Both the position numbers and the translations under genes were made by a program. This document shows, piece after piece, positions 1 through 5,067 of a DNA stretch of 5,067 bases. Position 1 is the stretch's first letter, and each line of letters begins with the position of its first letter. The notes under the pieces were generated by a model. The model did not search any database. It had not been told where the DNA came from and was given only the letters and a program-made list of their open reading frames with translations. This DNA is from Pelotomaculum sp. UBA3103 (GTDB lineage: Bacteria > Bacillota > Desulfotomaculia > Desulfotomaculales > Pelotomaculaceae): assembly GCA_002365855.1 (NCBI GenBank), contig DFAP01000100.1, positions 1-5,067 on the forward strand. Reading direction: 5' to 3'.

Positions 1-245
1 ATTCTTGGGAGCATTATATATTGCACTACTTCACAACAAACCGGTGTATTAAAATCAAGGTGATGAAAACATTGGAAATCCGAAACCGGGAGAGAAGGGT
101 AAAGCAGATCTGAGCGATTTGGTTGGTTGGCGCCAGAATTGGCCGGGAGGTGAGTGGAAAGGCAGGCTCTTAAACAAGTTAAAAAAATACCGGCTGAACT
201 GAAGACTTTCTTTGTTACCGGTAGGCCCTTGGTTATAACTTTCAA
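1..245. other. No supportable gene; upstream flank of the small-gene cluster
   Basis: I see no convincing gene here. A + strand frame is open from 53 to a TGA at 200-202 (49 codons), but it has no ATG, GTG or TTG start with a ribosome binding site and I recognise no motif in it. A short hairpin GCCA-GAAT-TGGC lies at 132-143. The sequence TACCGG at 188-193 can pair with CCGGTA at 218-223. No tRNA, rRNA or familiar riboswitch core was recognised. The promoter of the downstream genes is expected in or before this stretch, but none is clear. Confidence 0.5.
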
Positions 246-254
246 AAGGCGGTG
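246..254 (+). promoter_or_regulatory. Ribosome binding site of first small UGA-containing gene
   Basis: AAGGCGGTG differs from the ideal AAGGAGGTG at one base and lies 8 nt before the ATG at 263. An in-frame TAA at 257-259 rules out any earlier start in this frame. The site therefore fixes the start, and it argues that the short frame before the TGA is really translated. Confidence 0.65.
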
Positions 255-262
255 TTTAAATT

Positions 263-448
263 ATGTTATGGTGGATAGCCGCAGTTGTTGTCTGGCTGGC
301 TTCAGCTGCCTGAATTCTGTATGTAATGGCGGACGTGTTCTGCGGAAAATACTCACCCTTAAGTAAAGATGCAGTTCCGGCATATGCCTTCCACGGTGTT
401 ACAGCTATTTTAGCTATTTTTCTATTGCTAAAAGCCCTCAATTCTTAA
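263..448 (+). CDS. Small two-helix membrane protein with in-frame UGA, candidate selenoprotein (copy 1)
   Basis: I do not recognise a named family. Reading from ATG 263 to TAA 446-448 gives 61 residues if the TGA at 311-313 is decoded (residue 17). Helix 1 is roughly residues 3-24, starting MLWWIAAVVV, with the UGA residue in its middle. A polar loop with Cys27, Lys29 and Lys35-Asp36 follows. Helix 2 is roughly 40-57 and carries AFHGV (42-46). The tail is KALNS. The frame continues past the TGA with strongly protein-like content and pairs with the next gene: helix order, the VF...YS.L pattern, AFH.V and the UGA position all match. Trp at residues 3, 4 and 11 is encoded by TGG, which argues against TGA simply meaning Trp. 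A hairpin 20 nt after the TGA could be a bacterial SECIS. The alternative is a pseudogene with a nonsense mutation, but the same change at the same place in a diverged paralog makes this less likely. Selenocysteine is an inference; opal readthrough with Trp remains possible. Confidence 0.62.
311..343 (+). promoter_or_regulatory. Candidate SECIS: UGA 311-313 plus downstream hairpin (copy 1)
   Basis: After the TGA, GCGGA (329-333) can pair with TCTGC (339-343) through four Watson-Crick pairs and one G-U pair, closing the five-base loop CGTGT (334-338). Exactly 20 nt separate the TGA from the loop. That fits the loose rules for bacterial SECIS elements, which want a short stem-loop inside the coding sequence just after UGA with a G in the first two loop bases. 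The stem is short, so taken alone this is weak evidence. Its value comes from having the same spacing as the stronger hairpin in the neighbouring paralog. Confidence 0.42.
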
Positions 449-474
449 TAAATAAATGAGCATATCCTTATACG

Positions 475-482
475 AAAGGTGG
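475..482 (+). promoter_or_regulatory. Ribosome binding site deciding a TTG start
   Basis: AAAGGTGG lies 8 nt before the TTG at 491-493 and differs from AAAGGAGG at one base. It selects TTG 491 as the start of the second small gene. The in-frame GTG at 479 overlaps the site itself. A GTG at 548, after the TGA, has no binding site before it. Confidence 0.6.
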
Positions 483-490
483 CAAGTCCG

Positions 491-733
491 TTGAAAATAC
501 TGGGTTATTTCTTTATACTTTTAGGTCTTGTATGAATTATCTCCATTGTGGGAGGGGTCTTCTCCCATACCTATTCATCTTTGAATGAACTCTGGGCAGG
601 CCTTGCATTTCATACCGTCTGCATGGTGCTCGGCATGGTTTTTTTGGGGAAGTCAAAAGGCCGGACCGGCGCCGCCTACGGGCAGTCCTGTCCATATTTA
701 TTAACACATCTTCTTTACAGTGAAGAATATTAA
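491..733 (+). CDS. Small two-helix membrane protein with in-frame UGA, candidate selenoprotein (copy 2)
   Basis: From TTG 491 to TAA 731-733 the frame gives 80 residues if the TGA at 533-535 is decoded (residue 15). Helix 1 is roughly residues 3-24, starting MKILGYFFILLGLV before the UGA residue. A short polar loop (SHTYSSLNE, 25-33) follows. Helix 2 is roughly 35-53 and holds AFHTV (39-43) and Cys44. A basic tail with Cys67 completes it. It resembles the preceding gene: from the UGA residue through helix 2 I count about 13 identities in 41 columns with one gap, including the UGA, V-F, Y-S-x-L and A-F-H-x-V. Trp35 uses TGG. A good hairpin with a GGTCT loop follows the TGA. The gene starts 42 nt after the first small gene ends, and the flavoprotein starts 61 nt after it. 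The last 25 residues lack a counterpart in the shorter copy. No function can be assigned. Selenocysteine insertion is inferred; a decaying gene or Trp readthrough are the alternatives. Confidence 0.64.
533..569 (+). promoter_or_regulatory. Candidate SECIS: UGA 533-535 plus GGUCU-loop hairpin (copy 2)
   Basis: Bases 547-554 pair with 562-569 over eight positions (one G-U), and G555 can add a wobble pair with T561. This leaves the five-base apical loop GGTCT (556-560). The loop starts after 20 nt of spacer from the TGA. The E. coli fdhF SECIS presents GGUCU in its apical loop about 18-20 nt after its UGA, where the G and U contact SelB; that comparison is from memory of the published element. 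I see no bulged U in the stem. The match of loop, stem strength and spacing is better than expected for an arbitrary stop codon, but no folding calculation was made. Confidence 0.58.
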
Positions 734-780
734 ATTGCTTGATAAATGCAATAACATTATTTTGCAGGTTAGAATAATTA

Positions 781-786
781 AAGGGG
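781..786 (+). promoter_or_regulatory. Ribosome binding site of the flavoprotein
   Basis: AAGGGG lies 8 nt before ATG 795 and supports that start. The protein begins directly with the beta strand of the FAD-binding Rossmann fold, which leaves no room for a later start. Confidence 0.75.
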
Positions 787-794
787 ATTGAGAA

Positions 795-2291
795 ATGAAA
801 AATGTAATAATAATCGGTTCGGGAATAGGCGGCCTGATTGCCGGCAACCTTCTTGCAAAAAAGGGACATAAAGTAACCATATTTGAAGCCCACAGCATGC
901 CTGGCGGCTATACCGCCGGATTTTACAGGAAGGGTTATTATTTTGAAAGCGGCACTCTTTCCTTTGAAGCTTCAGCATCGGTATTCAAGGCAATGAAGGA
1001 CATCGGAGTATTTGAAAAGATAGACTTCGTAAGGCAGAGAATGCGGTTTGTTTCAGAGGAATTCGACGGCGCTCCTGAGAATTACGATGATTATAAAGAA
1101 ATGATTTTCTCTGGTTTCCCGTCCGACCAAAAAAAGCTGGATGCGGTTTTCTCAGATCTGGACGAAATAGCCGGCCTGATGGGGAACATGGATGAACCCA
1201 TGCCCAATCTTTACAGTGGGCTTAAAATGTTAACATCAATGCTCCCATACATCCTGAGTGGCCCGAAGCATATGAAACTAGCAAGGTTGTATGGCGACAT
1301 GACCTCATCGGAGTTTGCCGCAAGGTATTTCGAAAAAGACTCAAAGTTGTTTAAGCTGTTCAGCGGATTCGGCTATCCCGATATGACGGCCATGTTTGGT
1401 AATGGTTTATCGGCGATGTTCACCGACTATTGGACTGTGAAAAGCGGCATGCAATCTTGGGCTGACATTCTCGCAGAAAACTTCAGGAAACTGGGCGGGG
1501 ATTTGAAACTGAACTCCTATGTCGACAAGATAATCACAAAAAACGGGGCCGCAGTTGGAGTCTCCTGCAATAATACCGTTTATGACGCAGATTATGTTAT
1601 TTCTGCCGGGGATTATAAGAAGACCTTGCTGAAGCTTTTAGACGACAAGAGCCTTATTCCACATGCGCTCCGGGATAATATCGACAGGGCTGCCGTTTCG
1701 GAGGCCTTCTTCACCGTATATTTGGGGTTGAATATATCCAATGAAGAACTTGGCAAATATATGAAGGTCCCTCATGTATTTCCTTTGGACTATAAACCCG
1801 GTTGTGACATTTACAATTCCGAAGACGGAGAATTTTTCAGCAAGACATCTGTTTCGCTTTATTCGCCGTCCATGGTAAACCCCAAACATGCTCCTGCGGG
1901 GAAATCCTCATTGATGCTTCAGACCATAGTGCCTTACCATTGGATGAATAACTGGGGCAGCGGAGACAAGGAGTTATATAAACAATTGAAGGGAAAAGCA
2001 ATGGATGCAATGATAGACAGCACATCCAGTCTGATTCCCGGCTTGAAGGAATATATCGAATATAAGGACGCCGCCACGCCGCTGACTTATGAAAGATTCA
2101 CCCATAACACGGATGGAGCGAGTTCCGCATGGAGCTGGAACCCCAAGAAGAAGTTCTATAATAACCCCATGAGCGTGAACATAGAAACACCGGTGAAAAA
2201 TCTTTACATCGGCTCCTGCTGGGCAATGCAGATCGGCGGTGTGCCCGGCGCCCTGGCAGCAGCTTACGAGTGTGCCAAAAAAATAAAGTGA
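795..2291 (+). CDS. FAD-dependent oxidoreductase, phytoene desaturase / retinol saturase-like
   Basis: Complete 498-residue flavoprotein of the CrtI/CrtO/RetSat superfamily (phytoene dehydrogenase-related, COG1233 type). Residues 4-13 (VIIIGSGIGG) form the dinucleotide-binding motif, Glu31 ends the second strand and should hold the FAD ribose, and PGG follows at 36-38. The stretch SGMQSWADILAENF to KLGG (217-235), then a strand ending VDKI (243-246), is the family's mid-region. NPKHAPAGK (362-370) and ATPLTYERFT (427-436) are typical late motifs. NLYIGSCWAMQIGGVPGA (469-486) is the C-terminal FAD-contacting motif. Length is normal and there is no signal peptide, so it is probably cytoplasmic or peripheral to the membrane. 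Family members desaturate, saturate or isomerise isoprenoid or polyene lipids; the substrate here cannot be read from the sequence, and no carotenoid genes are visible. It follows two small candidate membrane selenoproteins on the same strand, probably in one operon, and ends before an intrinsic terminator. All seven Trp codons are TGG. The stop is TGA, with a TAA three codons later. Confidence 0.95.
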   Translation: MKNVIIIGSGIGGLIAGNLLAKKGHKVTIFEAHSMPGGYTAGFYRKGYYFESGTLSFEASASVFKAMKDIGVFEKIDFVRQRMRFVSEEFDGAPENYDDYKEMIFSGFPSDQKKLDAVFSDLDEIAGLMGNMDEPMPNLYSGLKMLTSMLPYILSGPKHMKLARLYGDMTSSEFAARYFEKDSKLFKLFSGFGYPDMTAMFGNGLSAMFTDYWTVKSGMQSWADILAENFRKLGGDLKLNSYVDKIITKNGAAVGVSCNNTVYDADYVISAGDYKKTLLKLLDDKSLIPHALRDNIDRAAVSEAFFTVYLGLNISNEELGKYMKVPHVFPLDYKPGCDIYNSEDGEFFSKTSVSLYSPSMVNPKHAPAGKSSLMLQTIVPYHWMNNWGSGDKELYKQLKGKAMDAMIDSTSSLIPGLKEYIEYKDAATPLTYERFTHNTDGASSAWSWNPKKKFYNNPMSVNIETPVKNLYIGSCWAMQIGGVPGALAAAYECAKKIK

Positions 2292-2304
2292 AACGGATAA
2301 AGTT

Positions 2305-2344
2305 AGAAGCAAGTGTAAAATTTCAAAGCCCTTGCTTCTTTTTT
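2305..2344 (+). terminator. Rho-independent terminator after the flavoprotein
   Basis: AGAAGCAAG (2305-2313) pairs perfectly with CTTGCTTCT (2331-2339) across a 17-nt loop, and a run of six T ends at 2344. It starts 13 nt after the stop codon. It is oriented for the + strand only, since the opposite side lacks a T run. Confidence 0.85.
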
Positions 2345-2370
2345 GTTATCAAGGGTTATCGCAAATTTAA

Positions 2371-2565
2371 CATTGGGGCTGGGGACTGTAATCATTGGGG
2401 ACGTGCCTGTTTTTGCACACATGCACTCTCACATGGATTATTTGCAAACAAATAAACGTGCAAAATAAGGCACGTCCCTATATTGCACTCATGAACATGC
2501 CAGCCTTAGCTGGACATACAACCGTCCCCCTGTGCCTGCATGTGCCTGGTCCCCCTGACACCCCC
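2371..2565. repeat. REP-like cluster of GGGGAC/GTCCCC motifs between convergent genes
   Basis: This gap between the flavoprotein terminator and the MutS2-like stop codon is filled with related G-rich motifs. GGGGAC occurs at 2381-2386 and 2397-2402 on the + strand. GTCCC-type complements occur at 2474-2478, 2525-2530 and 2550-2555. The motifs thus face each other around a central palindrome. A small hairpin CCAGC-CTTA-GCTGG lies at 2500-2513. Such motifs resemble the repetitive extragenic palindromes that are common in some Clostridia; the family name is not established here. No coding frame with a start and binding site was found inside. Confidence 0.6.
2398..2478. repeat. 21-nt imperfect inverted repeat with nested hairpin
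   Basis: The left arm 2398-2418 (GGGACGTGCCTG then TTTTTGCAC) and the right arm 2458-2478 match as inverted copies at 19 of 21 positions. The mismatches are two adjacent bases in the middle. The 39-nt interior holds a perfect 7-bp hairpin, TTATTTG (2438-2444) with CAAATAA (2449-2455) around CAAA. The element can fold as a long cruciform or RNA stem on either strand and may slow or end transcription from the MutS2-like gene, which has no other visible terminator. Confidence 0.75.
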
Positions 2566-4530
2566 TTATTCTTTCTTCCCGGTCTCAATAATCAACCCCT
2601 CCACATGCCGCTTGCTCATAAGGTGTCGTTTTTTCCTATTTTCCTTGCTTTCGAATACGATATCCAGATCGTAGTCTTCGGGGTAAAGGTCCTTGGCTTC
2701 CACATGAAGGGAGAGCCTCTTGTGGTTGATCTTATACTTCTTTTTCATTACCATTACCACCACTTCGCCCCTGCTGTTTTCAGGTTCATAGACGATTCCA
2801 GTCCTGTTCATGCTGCTGATGTATACGCAATCTCCTTTGCTGAAGCTGCTTATAGCCGTTTTCTGAGTTTTTTCTTTATGATTTGCGCCAGCCTTGACTG
2901 CGATTGCCTCACTCACCGGCGCCGCCGCAGGTCCGGCTGCTGTATCCTCATCAACCGGAGACTGGGGCCGGAGCGTCAATTCACAAGAGTAATCTTTCTT
3001 TTCCCCGTAAGTTATCTCATGAGCCCGTTCGATTATCCGCCTGCGTACTCCAAGCCTCAAAGCGATCAGGAACGCGTTGCTTTCTCCCGGCCGGCCTATC
3101 GTCAGCCTGTAAAGAGGTTTGAGGGTATCAATATCAAATTCCATGCAACCATTTTTGAAGCCCTCGTTCTTTGCCGCAAATTCTTTGATTTCGCTGATAT
3201 GGGTTGTGGCTACGATGGTGGTGCCCTTACTGAAGACCTCTTCCAGCACCGCGACGGCGAATCCCATGCCTTCACCCGGGTCGGTGCCCGCTCCCAGTTC
3301 GTCCATAAGCACCAGGGAACGGGAGTTAGAACATTCAATGATAGCAGATATGTTTTTGACATGGGATGAAAAGGTGCTCAGGGACTGTTCGATGCTCTGC
3401 CCGTCACCAATGTCTGCAAGGATACTGGTGAAAACAGCTAACTCGCTTCCCTCTTCGACAGGTACGTGCAGGCCGGACTGCGCCATCAAGGTGAGCAGGC
3501 CCACCGTTTTCAAGGCCACAGTTTTTCCGCCGGTATTGGGCCCGGTAATAACCAGGGCTCTATAACCCTCTCCAATCTGAAAATCCAGCGGCACAGCGTT
3601 TTTGCCGATGAGTGGATGCCTGCCGCCTTTTATTCTGACCCTGTTGCGCGCATTCAGCTTTACAGGGAAGCAATCAAGAGATTTGCTGTATTTCGCCTTG
3701 GCAAAAATAAAATCATACTGGATAAATGCCTCCACATTGATCGACATTTCCCTTGTGCAGGCTTCTACCATTTCCGTCAGGCAGGACAATATCCGGAAGA
3801 CTTCTTTTTCCTCTTTCATCTTCAATATATTCAACTCCTCCTGGAGCCTGGCGATGGCCGCCGGCTCAATAAACAGGGTTGACCCGCTTGATGAAAGATC
3901 GAGTACGTTCCCCGCGAAGCTTCTCTTATATTCTCTTTTTACGGGGATCACGTACCGCCCGTTCCTCACGGTGACCACGGCTTCCTGGATCACGCATGCA
4001 AAAGAAGGCGAAGATAAAATGCTGTTTAGCTTTTGTTTTATTCTTTCATCGGCGATGGCAATCTTTTTTCTGATCCTGTTCAGCTCCGGCGTTGCCCCGT
4101 CATCAACTCTTCCGCTAATTACGCACCTGTCGATTTCATCATGCAGGTGGGGCAGTTCCGACATGGATAAGGCATAGGAAGCCACGACGGGTGAGACCGC
4201 CTGCATCGGGATCATGAATTTTTTAAGCTTCTTGACGCTTTCCAGCAGTTCTTTGACCGCTGTCAATTCATCTGTGGTCAGGGCAAACCCTTTCCCCGTT
4301 TTAGCCATTACCTCGCCAATTTTCTCCATTGCCGTCAGCGGGACGCTGGCATTTATGTCGGCAATGCGCCTGGCTTCAGTAGTTTCAAGCATCCATCGCT
4401 CAATTTCGGGTATGTTAACAGATGGCTGAAGGCTGTCGAGCATGTTTTTAGCCGGTTCTGAAATGGCATACTGTTTTAAGCTTTCCTTTAGTTTGTCGTA
4501 TTCCAATATTTTCATTGCATATTCGTTCAT
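2566..4530 (-). CDS. MutS2-family ATPase lacking the Smr domain
   Basis: This 654-residue protein belongs to the MutS2 branch of MutS ATPases. Residues 1-140 form the helical N-terminal part. SGSTLFIEP (215-223) is the MutS2 core signature in the lever region, followed by a charged coiled-coil segment (about 225-260). GGRHPL (302-307) precedes the ATPase domain: Walker A GPNTGGKT (330-337), SLSTFSSH (383-390), Walker B LVLMDELGAGTDPGEG (406-421) and the switch motif ATTH (441-444). After a low-complexity Ala/Pro linker (about 520-555) comes a KOW-like beta domain (563-610). The protein then ends in a basic tail (KENRKKRH, 629-636, then KRHVEGL). MutS2 proteins such as that of B. subtilis are near 785 residues and end in an Smr nuclease domain; none is seen here, so endonuclease activity is doubtful. 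Smr-less members could act on branched DNA or collided ribosomes by ATPase action alone, which is inference. The start at 4530 is chosen over ATG 4740 because AGGAGGT-like spacing fits only the former and the 70 extra residues look unrelated. Confidence 0.93.
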   Translation of the reverse strand: MNEYAMKILEYDKLKESLKQYAISEPAKNMLDSLQPSVNIPEIERWMLETTEARRIADINASVPLTAMEKIGEVMAKTGKGFALTTDELTAVKELLESVKKLKKFMIPMQAVSPVVASYALSMSELPHLHDEIDRCVISGRVDDGATPELNRIRKKIAIADERIKQKLNSILSSPSFACVIQEAVVTVRNGRYVIPVKREYKRSFAGNVLDLSSSGSTLFIEPAAIARLQEELNILKMKEEKEVFRILSCLTEMVEACTREMSINVEAFIQYDFIFAKAKYSKSLDCFPVKLNARNRVRIKGGRHPLIGKNAVPLDFQIGEGYRALVITGPNTGGKTVALKTVGLLTLMAQSGLHVPVEEGSELAVFTSILADIGDGQSIEQSLSTFSSHVKNISAIIECSNSRSLVLMDELGAGTDPGEGMGFAVAVLEEVFSKGTTIVATTHISEIKEFAAKNEGFKNGCMEFDIDTLKPLYRLTIGRPGESNAFLIALRLGVRRRIIERAHEITYGEKKDYSCELTLRPQSPVDEDTAAGPAAAPVSEAIAVKAGANHKEKTQKTAISSFSKGDCVYISSMNRTGIVYEPENSRGEVVVMVMKKKYKINHKRLSLHVEAKDLYPEDYDLDIVFESKENRKKRHLMSKRHVEGLIIETGKKE

Positions 4531-4539
4531 CGGGCAGAT

Positions 4540-4545
4540 ACCTCC
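4540..4545 (-). promoter_or_regulatory. Ribosome binding site deciding the MutS2-like start
   Basis: On the - strand this reads GGAGGT, with 9 nt before the ATG at 4530-4528. It supports the 654-residue product over a longer frame beginning at 4740, whose extra N-terminal residues resemble no MutS2 sequence I know. Confidence 0.85.
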
Positions 4546-4698
4546 ATAAAATGAAATAGGCTGCAATGAACACATCTCGTTCATCACAGCCTCAATTGAC
4601 ACAACTTGCCGCGAAAATACATTAGAATACCGTGCTTTTAAGCACGGCACAGCATAACGCCTTATTCCGGAAGATGAGCAGACTATGCCGGTGTTCTC

Positions 4699-4786
4699 AA
4701 TTAACCAGTCCGCATCGCAAACCAAATTAAGCCCCCGCAATAATGCTCCGGCCTGATGCAGACTATCATATTAGATTTGGTTAATT
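4699..4786 (-). promoter_or_regulatory. Leader region with mutually exclusive helices upstream of MutS2-like gene
   Basis: Read on the - strand, AATTAACC (4786-4779) and AGTCTGCATC (4764-4755) can pair with GGTTAATT (4706-4699) and GATGCGGACT (4716-4707), giving an 18-bp stem with a 14-nt bulge and one G-U pair. Two rival pairings use the same bases. AACCAAAT (4782-4775) matches ATTTGGTT (4727-4720) perfectly. GCGGACT (4713-4707) can instead pair with a second AGTCTGC (4684-4678). Other hairpins in the leader are CCGTGCTT/AAGCACGG (4647-4640 with 4637-4630), CACAAA/TTTGTG (4826-4802) and ATGAAC/GTTCAT (4584-4566). None is followed by a T run. No known riboswitch or T-box core was recognised. 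The structure may regulate the gene or may be a decayed inverted repeat. Confidence 0.35.
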
Positions 4787-4843
4787 AAAAACAACCTCAG
4801 ACACAAACTCATTCCCCAATTTTGTGGATACTCTTATCTTATT

Positions 4844-4872
4844 ATTCTAGTTTATTCTAAGCCGGAAGTCAA
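4844..4872 (-). promoter_or_regulatory. Sigma-A type promoter for the MutS2-like gene
   Basis: On the - strand, TTGACT (4872-4867) and TAGAAT (4849-4844) each match consensus at five of six bases and are separated by 17 nt. Transcription should start near 4837, leaving a leader of roughly 305 nt. A weaker alternative is TTGTTT (4794-4789) with TATGAT (4770-4765) at 18 nt spacing. Confidence 0.65.
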
Positions 4873-5067
4873 TGCGTTTGGCGGCAAAGCAGTTTTTCAT
4901 AAAAATCCTTAGCACATGGAAACGGTTCTGACTAGGCAATCAAAAATTTTGCGCCACTTAGTATAATTAACAGACTTTACTCTTATTGATCAGGTATTGC
5001 TCTCACTGATTACGTAGTGGTATTTGGTGCAAAACTTCCGATTGATCCCTTGGAGAACCGTCCCCTT
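4873..5067. other. No recognisable gene; ends in a repeat core
   Basis: I find no supportable gene. A perfect TATAAT at 4962-4967 on the + strand has no matching -35. On the - strand a short frame enters from the right edge and meets TGA within 26 codons, too little to name. Confidence 0.45.
5056..5065. repeat. Second copy of AACCGTCCCC repeat core at window edge
   Basis: AACCGTCCCC is identical to 2520-2529 inside the repeat cluster between the convergent genes, and the same orientation is used. The rest of this copy would lie beyond the window. Ten bases can match by chance, but the motif's resemblance to the other GTCCCC units favours a dispersed repeat. Confidence 0.45.

Noticed and set aside
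53..202. Short + strand frame ending in TGA, as a third UGA gene
   Set aside because: There is no start codon with a binding site, no membrane helix, no similarity to the two small proteins, and the frame closes with TAA at 236-238 soon after the TGA.
212..239. Promoter TTGTTA - 16 nt - TATAAC before the first small gene
   Set aside because: The implied transcript would begin at about 246, on top of the ribosome binding site, leaving almost no leader. It is possible but not supported enough to annotate.
263..733. Genome-wide reassignment of TGA to Trp
   Set aside because: All eight Trp codons in the two large genes and the four in the small genes are TGG, and the flavoprotein appears to stop at TGA. 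A reassigned code would normally use TGA often.
2289..2300. Flavoprotein TGA stop read through to TAA three codons later
   Set aside because: The protein already ends at the usual family boundary, no hairpin of the right spacing is tied to this TGA, and the terminator follows at once. It is an ordinary stop.
665..2926. Shared 12-mer ACCGGCGCCGCC at 665-676 and near 2915-2926
   Set aside because: It lies in two unrelated coding contexts, is GC-rich and self-complementary in part, and shows no flanking similarity. Chance is the likely cause.
2395..3369. Long + strand frame across the repeat cluster and the MutS2-like gene
   Set aside because: It is antisense to a clear MutS2-family gene, has no binding site, and its translation resembles no protein family.
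4531..4740. N-terminal extension of the MutS2-like protein from ATG 4740
   Set aside because: The GGAGGT binding site sits before ATG 4530, and the extra 70 residues resemble no MutS2 sequence. The segment is better read as leader RNA.
4992..5067. Possible transposase fragment entering on the - strand at the right edge
   Set aside because: Only about 25 codons are open before a TGA, and no catalytic motif is visible.

Overview
The window looks like a low-to-medium GC Gram-positive genome of the Clostridia type. The signs are strong AGGAGG-like ribosome binding sites, sigma-A style promoters, a Smr-less MutS2-family protein, and a cluster of GGGGAC/GTCCCC palindromic repeats between genes. 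This assignment is an inference from style and gene content, since no rRNA or marker gene is present.

Layout on the + strand: nucleotides 1-245 hold no gene that I can support. Two small genes follow at 263-448 and 491-733. Each has a good ribosome binding site, and each encodes a short protein with two hydrophobic helices that is interrupted by one in-frame TGA in the first helix. The two proteins align with each other, and the TGA codons fall at the same aligned position. Each TGA is followed by a hairpin whose loop starts 21 nt after the codon; the second loop reads GGUCU, like the E. coli fdhF SECIS loop. The simplest reading is a tandem pair of paralogous small membrane selenoproteins that ordinary gene calling would miss. 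The third gene, at 795-2291, is a complete FAD-dependent oxidoreductase of the phytoene desaturase/retinol saturase type. It lies 61 nt downstream on the same strand and ends at a clear intrinsic terminator (2305-2344). The three genes may form one transcription unit, which suggests that the small membrane proteins could be redox or membrane partners of the flavoenzyme.

The space between the convergent genes (2371-2565) is a repeat cluster. It contains a 21-nt imperfect inverted repeat around a small inner hairpin, plus further GTCCCCC motifs. A further copy of the AACCGTCCCC core sits at the right edge of the window.

On the - strand, 4530-2566 encodes a MutS2-like ATPase that lacks the C-terminal Smr nuclease domain. 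A good promoter (-35 at 4867-4872, -10 at 4844-4849) implies a leader of about 300 nt that can form several mutually exclusive helices, possibly an uncharacterised regulatory leader. The last roughly 190 nt hold no recognisable gene.
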